Source: Oreohelix idahoensis
Lineage: Eukaryota > Mollusca > Gastropoda > Stylommatophora > Oreohelicidae
Reading direction: 5' to 3'
Assembly: GCA_024509875.1 (NCBI GenBank)
Contig: JAMPIV010006402.1
Coordinates: forward strand, 62,001 to 126,000
Length of the DNA stretch: 64,000 nt
The notes under the pieces were generated by a model. That model ran no database searches and was not told where the DNA came from. It saw nothing but the letters and a program-made list of their open reading frames with translations. How positions within the stretch are numbered: the first letter of the stretch is position 1; each line of letters starts with the position of its first letter. A program made the position numbers and the translations under genes. This document shows, in pieces, positions 39,081-49,785 of this stretch.

Positions 39081-39099
39081 TGATGATGCTGCAGGAGCC

Positions 39100-40218
39100 A
39101 ACAGGAGCTTTAGAGCTTGATGAATCGCTTCACCCAAGCATGTTAGGACTTTGGCCTCACAATAAGTCTAAAGAAAACAAATGTGCTGAGTCAAGATGTG
39201 GGTGCTGCACCGTTATCACTATCGATAATCATGAGTTGGCAGTGGTGCACCACTTCACATACCTTGGGTCTACCATCAATGACAAACTCTCTCTGGACAC
39301 AGAAATTGACAAGCGCATTGGCAAAGCTGCAACTACTTTTGCCCGACTCACATCGCGTGTTTGGGGAAACTCCAAACTCACAAAGAAGACCAAAGCTGCT
39401 GTAAATAACTCCTCCGTGACCAGCACACTTCTGTATGGCAGCGAGACATGGACGACCTATGCTGAGCAAGAAAGAAGGCTCAATACCTTCCATCTACGCC
39501 ATATCCAAGGGACCCTGATACCATCGCAAGAACAGCTATGCTATGGACCCCCGAGGGAAAGCGAAAGAGAGGCCGACCAAAAACAACTTGGCGGAGAACT
39601 GTGGAAGCTGAGATGCAAAGAATGAACCACAGTTGGGGCACTGTACGAAGGATGGCCGCCGACCGAGCAAAGTGGAATCAATTTGTTGCTGCCCTACAAG
39701 ACGCCACCAGGCGTGATGGCCGCTGACTGCTTTGACGGTTGGCGGTTATGGATCAAAGAAGAAGAAGACGCCATATCCATGGCATTTCGTGGAAAGATAA
39801 AGTGACAAATGTCAAGGTATTGTCACGTGTTGGCCTTCAAAGAATGTATACATTGCTTAGACAGCGCAGACTACGCTGTCTTGGCCATGTTTGGCTCATG
39901 GAAGATGGTCACATCCCGAAAGATATCTTCTACGGAGAACTGGCAGATGGCAAACGAACAGTTGGGCGACCGCAGCTGGGACTCAAAGATGTGTGTAAGA
40001 GAGACATGAGGGCACTGGACATAATCCAGCAACCTGGGAGGATGAAGCTGCCGATCGCCCCAAATGGCGATGCCATCTGCGGCACCACCTCAGATTGGGC
40101 GAAAAGAAGCTCATTCAATAAGCAGAAGAGAGGAGAAAACGTCGAAAGAAACACCGGGAAAATAAGCAGCTGGGGGCTGTCACCTCAGGGGCGCATTCCC
40201 AAAGTCATTTATGACTGA
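39100..40218 (+). pseudogene. LINE H, 3' part of RT protein, split by a younger LINE
   Basis: The first part (39110-39495) shows the RT thumb and C-terminal region: VVHHFTYLGSTINDKLSLDTEIDKRIGKAATTFARLTSRVWGN..., SVTSTLLYGSETWTTYAEQERRLNTFHLRHI. It is interrupted at 39507 by a 260-bp LINE G copy and resumes at 39768 with ISWKDKVTNVKVLSRVGLQRMYTLLRQRRLRCLGHV...GRPQLGLKDVCKRDMRALDI, to about 40020. The remaining frame to 40218 is low-similarity C terminus. The RT catalytic DD block is absent (5' truncation). Reading frames on both sides of the insertion fit a single ancestral frame. Confidence 0.82.
39508..39767 (+). mobile_element. LINE G family, 260-bp 3' insertion inside LINE H
   Basis: Flanked by a perfect 12-bp target duplication 'acgccatatcca' (39496-39507, 39768-39779). 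It codes AMLWTPEGKRKRGRPKTTWRRTVEAEM, the C-terminal block of LINE G, ends with 'gactgctttgacggttggcg' and a (GAA)n tail, and is severely 5' truncated. Confidence 0.92.
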
Positions 40219-40539
40219 AGGGACTATTATTTTTATTATTATTACTCTGATCCTCTTGAGTGTGAGATCATAGCTTGTATCTTCCTTTGCACCGCACTTT
40301 TGATCTACGACTTACCACCTTCAAGTTAACAGTTACGTGCAGAACTACGTCAAAATTGACATGCACATGTCCGAGATAAAATTTAATGTGCGTTTTATAG
40401 AGACAAAAGTCACACTGAGGGAGATAACTTGTAGAATTGTGACGAGTTGTGTCTGATATTATTTCCCTTGACTCGGACTATGACGCTTACCTATTTCTTA
40501 CCTGAAGACTGCAAAGAAGGTGAAGTAGTAATATATTCT

Positions 40540-41750
40540 TGTCTCTAAATCACTTTCTTTCTAATGTTACCTGTAGAAAAAGATCTATATCACCGTCATT
40601 GTAACTCTACTTGGAGAAATTGCTCTATTATCACCTTCTTTCTAATTCAAGCTAGATTTAAAAGCTCTATATCACCTTCTCTCTTTCCAGCTAGAGAAAT
40701 AGCTTTAAGTCACCTCTAGAATTCATGCTAGAGAAAGATCTCTATATCACGTTATCTCTCATTCCAGCTACAGAAAAATCTCTGTATTACGATTTTTAAA
40801 CGTCAACGAGATATATCTCTTTATCATCTTCTCTCTAATTTCCCCTGCAGAATGATCTCTATAACACCTCTGTTTCCAGCTAGAGAAACAGATTTATATC
40901 ACCCCTAAAATTAAAGCTAAAGTAAGATCTCTATACCACCTTCTCTCTAATTCCAGCTAAGGAAAGATCTCTGTATCACCTTCATTCTAATTCCAACTGG
41001 AGAAATATCTCTATATCACCTTCTCTTTAATTCCAGCTAGCACAAGATCTCTATATAACCTTCTCTCTAATTCCAGCTAGCACAAGATCTCTATACCACC
41101 CTCTCTCGAATTCCAGCTAAAGAAAGATCTCTATATCACCTTCATTCTAATTCCAACTAAAGAAATGTCTCTATATCACCTTCTCTTTAATTCCAGCTAG
41201 CACAAGACCTCTATATCACCTTCTCTCTAATTCTAGCTAGCACAAGATCTCTATACCACCTTCTCTCTAATTCCAGCTAAAGAAAGATTTCTATATCACT
41301 TTCATTCTAATTCCAACTGGAGAAATATCTCTATATCACCTTCTCTCTAATTCCAGCTAGCACAAGATCTCTGTATCACCTTCATTCTAATTCCAGCTAA
41401 AGAAACATCTCTGTATCCCCTTCTCTCTAACTCCAACTAAAGAAACATCTCTATGTCGCCTTCTCTCTAATTCCAACTAAAGAAAGCTCTATATAACCTT
41501 CTCTCAAACTCCGGCTAAAGAAACATCTTTATATCACCTTCTCTCTAATTCCACCTAAAGAAACATCTCTGGGTCACCTTCTCTCTAATTCCAGCTAAAG
41601 AAGCATCTTTATATCACCTTCTCTCTAATTCCTGCTAAAGACACATCTCTATATCACCTTCTCTCTAACTCCAGCTAGAGAAATAGCTGTATATCATCTC
41701 TAAAATCCAGTTAAAGAAAGATCTATATATCACCGTCTCTCTAATTCCAG
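40540..41750 (+). repeat. 40-bp minisatellite made of splice-acceptor-like units
   Basis: About 30 head-to-tail units of about 40 bp, consensus containing 'gatctctatatcaccttctc' followed by 'tctaattccagctaaagaaa'. Units are degenerate at the left and more regular from about 40930. Each unit carries a pyrimidine stretch ending in a CAG or TAG in most copies (for example near 40950, 41071, 41272, 41352, 41393, 41593, 41673). The last unit ends exactly at the acceptor of SLC16 exon 1 (41750). Confidence 0.93.
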
Positions 41751-41949
41751 CAAGACAAAGCAGGTACTATTATATTCGATGCTGAGGATGGGATGATAAC
41801 AAGTCTGGAGTGTCTCGCGTCAGAGAGCCTAATATATGAAAAGGAACCGAAACCGGAAGTAAAAGATAAAGAGGTTTTACCAAAAGCCCCAGACGGTGGA
41901 TATGGGTGGATCATATGTTGTGGAGTGTTTTTGAACAACGTGATTTATG
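41751..41949 (+). CDS. SLC16/MCT-like transporter, first visible exon
   Basis: Exon of a proton-linked or orphan monocarboxylate transporter (major facilitator superfamily, plasma membrane). It follows the acceptor 'ctctctaattccag' and ends at donor G|GTAAAT (phase 1). It encodes an acidic cytosolic N terminus and then APDGGYGWIICCGVFLNNVIY, i.e. the MCT motif 1 [D/E]GG-x-x-W leading into transmembrane helix 1. The lysine that binds protons in MCT1-4 helix 1 is not evident; the sequence resembles the orphan MCT branch more. No ATG is seen in this exon, so the start lies in an upstream exon not recognised. The exon frame is open throughout, and the downstream exons join in frame. Confidence 0.85.
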
Positions 41950-42506
41950 GTAAATGACACGTTCGTCTGTCTTTGCTTGTTTACGTTTTGTTTTCAAGGA
42001 GTTATATGTGCACATAAGAATGTGCATACCTACACAATACATACATATCCGAATCTTTATTCTCAATAAAATACTACAAAATACATTGACATGTACTGAT
42101 ATGATATAATAAAATACAACATACAAAATAGGAGAATCATTATAATTCACAACAGTGGGGAATGCGTCTCCTGTAGCTCAAAATGGGTGCTGCATCATAC
42201 ATACATACATGCATGCATCCATGCATACATACGTAATGCCAATATATGTATTTGTGTATATCTGTTATTGCATGTATATCAGTACGTATAGGTAGGTATA
42301 TGTGTGTAATATATATGTGTGTGTATATATTTTGTGTGTACATATTTATGTGTGACGTGGCCTGGATGCACGTGTGTGTATATATGCATGCACATAACTT
42401 TATATAAATGTTTTTTATGAAAGCAGAAGGTGACTGAGTTCTTCTTGTGACAGATGATGACGTTGTTGTTACTGATGATGACGTTGTTAACACTATGTTA
42501 TTTCAG
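41950..42506 (+). other. SLC16 intron 1
   Basis: 557-bp intron, GT (gtaaat) to AG ('gttatttcag'). Contains 'catacatacatgcatgcatc'-type and TGTA-rich simple sequence at about 42195-42370. No coding insert. Confidence 0.85.
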
Positions 42507-42623
42507 GAGGTCTTGGAAGAAGTGAAGGTCTCTTTTTCCTTCAGTTTCAGTCAAGGTTTGGTACCACAGCCCAGTTGACAGCCTGGCCAGGGTCACTGAT
42601 GTCGACCGTGACTCTCTTCATGG
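42507..42623 (+). CDS. SLC16/MCT-like transporter, second visible exon
   Basis: 117 bp between acceptor 'tatgttatttcag' and donor G|GTCAGT, phase 1 at both ends. It completes the split glycine codon and encodes GGLGRSEGLFFLQFQSRFGT, then TAQLTAWPGSLMSTVTLFM: the end of helix 1, the first extracellular loop and helix 2. The W-x-x-S pattern of helix 2 is typical of the family. It joins exon 3 at another split glycine. Confidence 0.88.
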
Positions 42624-43274
42624 GTCAGTATATGAAATATGAATCTTTTTTACACAACTTGACTGGCATGCACATAACATTATACCATTATGATCGTTGG
42701 GTTATAATCACCTTTACCGTCATATAATGACAGTTCAACAGGAAAGTCGGGTCCTATATACCATATAAGGAAGGGAAACCCGAGGCCTGTAAACAGTAAA
42801 TAAATATTAGACAAACACAAAGGTATGTTTTCAGGCACTCGTAAGAAATAAAGAAGTAGAACATTAGACAACGTAGCATGTTTCACTAGCTTTGCCCAAC
42901 TTCAAAATGCTATATCTCAGCGAATATATAACGCATATAAGTGAAATTTTGTGTGTGAATTTGAAATGGTATAGACCCTATGAATTAAATTTTTCATTAA
43001 AATGCGGCCATTGGTTTCAATTTTCGTTTCTTTGCGATATAATATAAAATCCTACTTGCCAACACACATCACACGCACACATATTGAAATGTCTACAGTA
43101 AATTATACGACCTCATTTGCACATTTTTGGTTTATCAAGCAATTGGCATGATTTTTGAGTGAAATTGCGTGAAATCGCACTTCTTGAACATAAAACAGTT
43201 TATATCCGGTGCAACGCACACATTGTCAATCAGAGGTGTGTCTACAAAAATTATTGTGTGGTTAAGAAGGAAAA

Positions 43275-44564
43275 ATGAGTCTGCGAGTACATTTTATGAC
43301 ATTACAGCAAATCACAAATAGGATTTTTAAGTATTTCTGCAATGAAGCTACTCGAGGAAAACTATATCATTCTATTTCAAACCCACAAAAGAGGACTATT
43401 CACGCCTTGGGGATAAGCAAACGATCATTGCACCGCTGGATAGCAACATCTGCAATGTCTAATTCCAGTGTTTTACACACGAAAATTAGGCCAAGAGTGG
43501 TGGATAATTTTGACAGAGAATTGATCCGCAGAGAAATTTGCAATATGTTTCACAATAATGAGGCAGTGACTTTAAGGAAATTGAAAATTTGGTTAAGAAA
43601 AAATAATGACATTGATATTTCCAAATCTACGCTATGGAGGACTATTAGGAGTTTGGGATTCACTTTTAGAAAATATGTTGGTGGTCGAAACCTTATTTGT
43701 GAGAAGCCTCATATAGTTGCAATGAGAAGCAAGTATTTACGCGAGGTCAGAGAAATGAGAAGAGATTGTTATGATTTTGTGTATTTAGATGAAACTTGGA
43801 TCAATGCGCACCACAGTAATGAACGAGAATGGCAATCATCTGATGGAACAACTAAGAGACTAGTACCAAGCAGCAAAGGACAGCGCCTAATAATTGCACA
43901 TCCAGGAAGCAGCCATCATGGGCTTCTAAATAATACTGAACTCATATTTGTTTCAAAATCCACAGATAATAGGGATTACCATGCAGAGATGAATGGCAAG
44001 ATATTTCAAGATTGGATTGTGAATCATGTACTTCCTTCCTTGGATAGACCGTGGTGTTTGATAATGGACAATGCCTCATATCACAACGTTGTGGCACCAG
44101 AAGATAAAGTTTCTAATTCACCAAGTATTAAAGATGTAATAAAGATTTGGCTGACCATAAACAACATTCCATTCAACGAAATGTCCATGAACCTGAATTA
44201 CTTGGAATTGTAAAAAAAGACACAGCATACAAAGATATTTCACATAGACAAGGCAATCCATGAACATGGTCACAGATGTTTAAGATTACCTCCTTACCAT
44301 TCTCACTTAAACCCAATAGAATTAGTATGGGCTAAAATTAAGGAACAGGTAGCAACAGAAAATAGAACGTTCAAATTACAAGATGTTGAAATACTTGTAA
44401 AAGCCGCCATCTCCAATATAGCCAGGGATTATTTGAAAAAAAGTGAGAACCATGTGTTACAAGAGGAAGAGGAATATTGGAAGAATGATGGTTTGTCCTT
44501 CATTCAGCCGAGATTGATTTTCAATTTCTCAGAGACATCTGATTATGATTCGGATGAAGTTTAA
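43275..44564 (+). pseudogene. Sailor-like transposase with one in-frame stop
   Basis: Frame of 429 codons from ATG 43275 to TAA 44562-44564, broken once by TAA at 44211. N-terminal HTH (TIHALGISKRSLHRWI), a second HTH-like block (VTLRKLKIWLRKNNDIDISKST), first catalytic Asp in FVYLDETWIN (about 43790), second Asp in LIMDNASYH (about 44068), and Glu in HLNPIELVW after the stop (about 44320). About 83 residues separate second Asp and Glu, close to the DD82E spacing of the Sailor family within IS630-Tc1-mariner. Apart from the stop, which falls between catalytic residues, no frameshift is seen, so loss is recent. The ATG choice is the first in frame. Confidence 0.82.
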
Positions 44565-45049
44565 TTTCTTTAAAGATGACCTTACCGTTATTTACAAGCA
44601 CATTAGAGGAGCAACGTTCCATTATGATATTTATGAACCGCAAAGAGATGATACCCATTGAAATAATTAGATCAAGGAAGGTCCAGTTTGGTAGCGCATT
44701 AAATGTCAATGACAAACAATGTCACGAGTATTTCGCATGCAGATCATTTAAGAAATCATCTTCAACACGTATTCAATTGCAAACGTGATGGCCACATTAT
44801 TGTAATAGTAGACACGCCTATGCCTAATCAATTCACAGAATCTGTTCATGAAGTGGTAAAATTTCTTTTCTCGATACACAATAATTAGTATGCCGACAAA
44901 GATCAAAGGATTTCATCCGTTTATGGGAACTGGACAAGATGCACAGATATAGAGTATATATTTGTTGGGTCTAACCCAATATAACATCCTATGCAAAAAA
45001 TGGCATTAATACGTTAGACGGTTAATCAGATAATTACATTTGTTTGAGG
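44565..45049 (+). other. Sailor-like element 3' part with two short frames
   Basis: Between the transposase stop and the right inverted repeat lie two overlapping frames (44576-44788, 70 codons; 44703-44888, 61 codons) without recognisable domains. They could be decayed coding sequence or chance. Confidence 0.35.
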
Positions 45050-45293
45050 GCAAAGCTAGTGAAACGTGCTATAGTGTTCTACTTCTTTATTTCTTACGAG
45101 TGGCTGAAAACATACCTTTATGTTTGTCCTATATACCATAGTTGTGTGAGTGACATGAGAATGACCTCAGCCAATAATGCATTTTTTGAGGGGTGCAAAA
45201 CTGGCTGAGATTCCTTTCACGATGTACTGTCAAAGCAAAGTGTTACCGCTGGATTTGCGGTAACACCTTCTGCAGGCGGGATTCCTGGACAAT

Positions 45294-45510
<217 letters not shown>

Positions 45511-45527
45511 CGCTGATAAATGGCAAT

Positions 45528-46180
45528 CAGCTCTAGTCGGGTTTACTGGTGGCCGACAGGTGTGTGACTATGTAGATAAATACATAAGCGAATGTTAAAG
45601 GGTTCTGGCATACCTGAACAGACTGAAATCACACACCACTGCAAACATAGGAGTCAGGAAATGTTCGGAACAGCTGTAACGTTTTAAACAGTTTATTGAC
45701 GACACAGCAAACGTTGACATCAGAAACAACATACTGTCACAGGTTACTACGGGTATAAAATACGTGGCAAATGGCTGTAGCACATAATATCAATAGACAT
45801 CAGTATAATCCACAGGATCAATTATCCATCAACGGGAACAACATCATAATTCTTATTAAACATCAGCAACTCTCTCAGTGCAATAACATCCATGGGAACA
45901 ATATCCATCAGAGGGAAAATGAATCATGTTAATCATAATGGCCGGTATAATCCATGGCCTGAAAATATATTCCATCTCTATTAAATTCCCTTCACAAACA
46001 TATATTATGGAACACACTAGCGAAATGGTAAACGTCCATTTCCCAGCTCTGCCACAAAGCGTACTCTCGAAAAATCCGCTGCTCAAAAACAGCTCTGTAA
46101 AAATTATTCAAGCGCAAACTCGCAGCTTGAGATGTGACCTGAATTCATCCGCCTTTCCCCCCAAAACTAATTAAAAGAAC
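45528..46180. repeat. LTR-like dispersed repeat, copy 2
   Basis: About 45528-45750 matches 4340-4545 in block order ('gtcgggtttactg', 'ggccgac', 'gtcaggaaatg', 'cagtttatt', 'acgttgacatcag'). It may be a solo LTR. Within it the motif 'aacatcatccatgggaacaa/aacaatatccat' recurs near 45835-45915. No open frame of interest. Confidence 0.45.
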
Positions 46181-46380
46181 GTTCTACCAGTTTCTTTATC
46201 CTATCTTTAAACAAAGTAACAATTAGTCAGGTAACAGTTTAAACATTACTCCGCCTTCCACCCCTCAAATAATAAATTCTCTCATCACGCAGAGCGTGTT
46301 TACAAGCGTGTACAAAAAACCAACCCGTACATTCCAGTATTTAACACTTAACTCCCCTTAATTAAAATATGACTTAACAC

Positions 46381-46483
46381 AAGGCGATGGTGCCATTTGG
46401 GTGGTCCTAGGTTCGATTCCCGGTAAGCCTATCACTTATATTTTCTTTTCTGTTGTCTAGTGTCATCTTCTATGTCCAACGAG
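46381..46483 (+). repeat. SINE-like repeat S5, copy 1
   Basis: 'taggttcgattcccggtaag' (box B-like) followed by 'cctatcact', 'tgttgtct' and 'acgagt.cctg'. The same order is at 49485-49570. The head to the left is weakly tRNA-like. LINE G inserted at its right end. Confidence 0.5.
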
Positions 46484-46495
46484 TACCTGTTAATT

Positions 46496-48018
46496 CTTCT
46501 TCTTCTTTGATCCTTAGCCGCCGACCGTCAAAGCAGTCAGTGGCCATCACGCCTAGTGGCCTCTTTAGGGCAACAACAGATTGATTCCACTTTGCTCGGT
46601 CGGTGGAGATCCTTCGTACAGTGCCCCAACTCTGGTTCATTCTTTGCATCTCAGCTTCCACAGTCCTCCGCCAAGTTGTTTTTGGTCTGCCTCTCTTACG
46701 TTTTCCTTCAGGGGTCCATAGCATAGCTGTTCTTGTGATGGCATCGGGGTCTCTTCTGCGGACATGGCCAACACAGCTCCAGCGTCTGCCAGCTATGATG
46801 GTGTGCATGTCCTCTTGCTTGCTCCGAGTAAACAGATCTTGATTGGCGATGGTATTTGGCCAAAAGATTCGGTGGATTTTTCTTAGACATGTTGTGTGAA
46901 AAGAGAACAATTTCGACGTTTCCTTCTCTGTAACTCTCCAGCATTCTGCACCATAGAGAAGCACAGAAAGCTCACAGCTCTGATATAATCTTAATTTTGT
47001 GCTTGTGCTGTATTGAGAGGACTTCTAGATATTGTTTAGGCTAAAAAGGCTGTTCTTGCTTTGTTCATTCTGGTGTTGATGTCTTTGCTTGCCCCGCCGT
47101 CTGGTGTTACTTTGGATCCTAGGTATGTGAAGGTGTCTTTCTGTACCAGTTGCTGATTCCTTACTGGTATGGGCTCAGGGTTGCTCACATTGAGCGTCAT
47201 GACCTCTGACTTCTTTAAATTGATGTTTAAGCCCACCTGCTGGCTATACTTATTAAGTCTATCCGTTTTTTCCTGGATGTGTTGATGTGAATGTGTTAGC
47301 AGTGCAATGTCATCTGCATATTCCAGATCTTCCAATGTAGAAAATGTAGTCCATCTTATTCCTCTTGGACTGCCCTCTTTTGTCTGGCGCATCACCCAGT
47401 CTATGACTGTTAAAAATAGAGTGGTTGATAAGGGGCATCCCTGTCGTACTCCTGTCTTCACCTCAAAGGTTAGGTTGCTCTGCCCAACACTACACGTAAA
47501 GTTGGCATATAGGCTTTTTATGATTGACACTATGCAGCTTGGAATTCCATAAGCCCTCAGTATTTTCCATAAACTGTCCCTATGTATACTGTCAAAAGCC
47601 TTTTCAAAATCAACGAAATTAATGTACAGCTGTCTTTGCCATCCTGAGCACTGCTCTATAATGTTCCTGATAGTAAATATATGATCTACACATCTTCTGT
47701 TTTTTTGTAAATCCTGCTTGTTCTTTCCTCAGTTTGTGGTCTACTGCTTTTGAAATTCTCTGTATAATTATCCTGCCTAGTATTTTGCTGGGAACTGAGA
47801 GAAGAGTGATTCCTCTCCAATTATTGCAGTCTGCAAGATCTCCCTTCTTGGGCAATTTGACAATTATTCCTTTGTTCCACTCTGTTGGTGTTGTCCTGTT
47901 TTCTAGACTTTTGCAAATAGCGGTTCTAATAGTTCTGCTGCTAGCTCAGGGTCTGTCTTAAATAGCTCTGCATTTGAGTTATCATGGCCAGGAGCTTTTC
48001 CATTCTTTAACCCTTTGA
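46496..48018 (-). mobile_element. LINE G (RTE-like), 5'-truncated copy
   Basis: 1523-bp minus-strand insertion flanked by a perfect 12-bp target duplication 'tacctgttaatt' (46484-46495 and 48019-48030). It ends on the minus strand with a (GAA)n tail. It contains RT from the GKAPGHDNS block onward; the endonuclease is missing. Confidence 0.92.
46500..48010 (-). pseudogene. LINE G reverse transcriptase
   Basis: Minus-strand frames in order: GKAPGHDNSNAELFKTDPE (47990-47935), MPKKGDLADCNNWRGITLLSVPSKI (47855 onward), EQAGF then a disrupted segment, NFVDFEKAFDSI (first Asp, about 47615), VRQGCPLSTTLFL, LEYADDIALL (DD, about 47315), a thumb with FTYLGSKVTPDGGAS, ending at LA near 47036. The next frame (46964-46470) gives LLYGAECWRVTEKE, CVGHVRRRD and TPEGKRKRGRPKTTWRRTVEAEM. 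At least two frameshifts (about 47700 and 47000). The family also supplied 25351-25560 and 39508-39767. Confidence 0.88.
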
Positions 48019-48061
48019 TACCTGTTAATTACCCTTATTTATTTATTTACCAATTTATTTA

Positions 48062-48195
48062 GTCTGCCTGAATGGCGAGAGGACACCTGACATTGTAGAG
48101 GGAAAAAAGGGATACTCATGTAAAATCACTAAGGTTAAACATATTAACCGGAGATTTCGGCTCGAGTAATTGGGGCGTACGCTAAAAAAAAAAAA
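48062..48195 (+). repeat. SINE S3, 5'-truncated copy
   Basis: 'agtctgcctgaatggcgaga', 'gacacctgacattg', 'agggatactcatgtaaaatc', 'gagatttcggctcgag' and 'ggcgtacgc', then A12. Matches the 3' part of the full S3 copy on the minus strand at 24198-24550. Confidence 0.82.
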
Positions 48196-48950
48196 TTTAC
48201 TGTTCATGGCACGCAAGGTTTCCTCCATTATTTATTCAACAGGAAAGTGGGTTTCATTTAGGACCAGCTAAAACTATACACGGCTGTTGATTGCTAAAGG
48301 TACCGACGGAGGGGATTAAAAAAACAGTTTATATAAATTGTATAAGTGATACGATAGTCTCTGCTAAGGTGGAGACATTTCACGTCCTGAGATTAGGGGT
48401 ATATAATAAGAACAGCAACAGTTAGAACGGCCAACGTCAAAATCAAATGAATATCAAAGTCCTCATGCGCGTGTCACTTCAAATGATATTTCTTTAATGC
48501 AGGTATACACAAACATCTCCTTTGATTTATAATGATCCTCCATGAATCAAAATAAATTATATTGATAACGTAAATTCCATTTCCATACACATGCCTGCAA
48601 TTATTATAAAGTCCAGACAGCGTTTAGCTATTTATAATCTTTTCTCAAGTTACTTATATATTATCAATAAATCATTTCCATCCTCCTATAACTATATATA
48701 TGATTCCTAGTATCAGTCCACTGGAACATATTACACTAATCCAGATACATGATGCTATAAATCCATTCAAACGATCCTGAAACTTCAGACACACCCGTCG
48801 TCTCAACACTTTGTAAACACAATGCTCACGTTACTAATACAAACATGCTCAAGTCATTTGTGCTGATACGCATTCAATTAAACCGTGCAGCACATGATCT
48901 CAAAAGAAATCGATCTATAAGGTGTGCAAAACGACTCTCAACAATAAGCT
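48196..48950. other. Unassigned intronic stretch
   Basis: AT-rich with no frame or repeat match recognised in the window. Confidence 0.4.
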
Positions 48951-48954
48951 AAGG

Positions 48955-49225
48955 GGTCCGAGTGGCTAAGTGAAAGAGCGTCAGCTCTAATTCTAAAGGT
49001 ACTAGACTCACTCCCAGTACAGGGAATATAATTGATGTGGAACCAGTGGTTCCTAATGATGTCATACTCTTCCCTCCCCCCCCCCCCAACCCACATCCCT
49101 GAATAGTGAGATCGGATGCCTAGCCTTCTCGGATAAGGGCAAAAGAAATAGGAGGTCCCGTTTGCAAGTTGCGCACATTAAAAAAAAAATCCCTTGGCAG
49201 TTGGAAATCATCAAGAAGGAACTAT
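48955..49225 (+). repeat. SINE S2, copy 2
   Basis: tRNA-like head 'gagtggctaagtgaaagagc', then 'attctaaaggtac', 'ggaaccagtggttcctaatg', 'gatcggatgcctag', 'ggataagggcaaa', 'taggaggtcccg' and 'ttggcagttggaaatc'. Contains a C-run of 12 near 49077-49088. Paired with 33473-33752. Confidence 0.78.
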
Positions 49226-49261
49226 AGTTTTATATAGGAACTACCGATGACTGTAACCGTG

Positions 49262-49480
49262 GCACCGATGAAATGATTGCTGAACATCTGCTTCAAAGAT
49301 GTCCAAGTATATGAGCAACAAAGAAAGTATATATAGCCGTCAACAGCAACATTCTTGGAAAAACTCTGTGGAGATACAAATAGCCTCAATCAGACCACTG
49401 CTTTCTTTGAAAATATTCGACTAGACGTCTGAGAGTGTGAGAAGAAGAAGAAGAAGAAGAAGAAGAAGAAGAAGAAGAAG
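49262..49480 (+). pseudogene. Jockey-type LINE 3' fragment, copy 2, with (GAA)n tail
   Basis: Encodes DDCNRGTDEMIAEHLLQRCP, the same post-RNase H Cys/His block as at 28425-28625, then an untranslated tail 'cagaccactgctttctttga' shared with copy 1, ending in (GAA)13 at about 49441-49479. Stops occur at 49306 and downstream. Confidence 0.7.
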
Positions 49481-49484
49481 GATA

Positions 49485-49575
49485 GTCCCTGATTTGATTC
49501 CCAGGTAAGCCTATCACTCCTGTTACTTTTGTGTTGTCTTTATTTCTCCATATCTCTTACGAGTGCCTGCTCCAT
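49485..49575 (+). repeat. SINE-like repeat S5, copy 2
   Basis: 'gattcccaggtaagcctatc', 'tgtgttgtct' and 'cttacgagtgcctg' match 46410-46490. Short, ends undefined. Confidence 0.45.
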
Positions 49576-49607
49576 CCCTATTTTGTTTTCTTATTCCCCT
49601 TCCAGGA

Positions 49608-49785
49608 AGCCTGCGTCATAGCCCCCACGCTCTTGTAACGGTGGTTTCTGCATCAATTTGTTTAACATGGTGAGGTTGCCAGTCTCCATTCACAACCTCA
49701 TATTAGTCGCCTCTTACGACATACCTGAGGGGTCAGTAGTTCCATTCTTTCTCGGTCTTCTCACAGACCCCAGGTAACATAAGGC
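49608..49785 (+). repeat. Dispersed repeat R1, copy d
   Basis: 'aggaagcctgcgtcat', 'ggtggtttctgcatcaattt', 'aacatggtgaggttgccag', 'cattcacaacct', 'gtcgcctcttacgacatacc', 'cacagaccccagg'. Best match to copy a at 24876. Confidence 0.6.

Larger units (their letters stand above)
42800..45135 (+). mobile_element. Sailor-like (DD82E-type) Tc1/mariner transposon
   Basis: Terminal inverted repeats of about 85-90 bp: left about 42808-42898 ('gacaaacacaaaggtatg' ... 'ttcactagctttgccc') and right about 45050-45133 (its complement with a short indel). A 15-bp direct repeat 'gtcctatataccata' flanks at 42751-42765 and 45126-45140, partly overlapping the right end. Exact ends and the TA duplication are uncertain. 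Inside is one transposase with a single stop. Confidence 0.78.
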
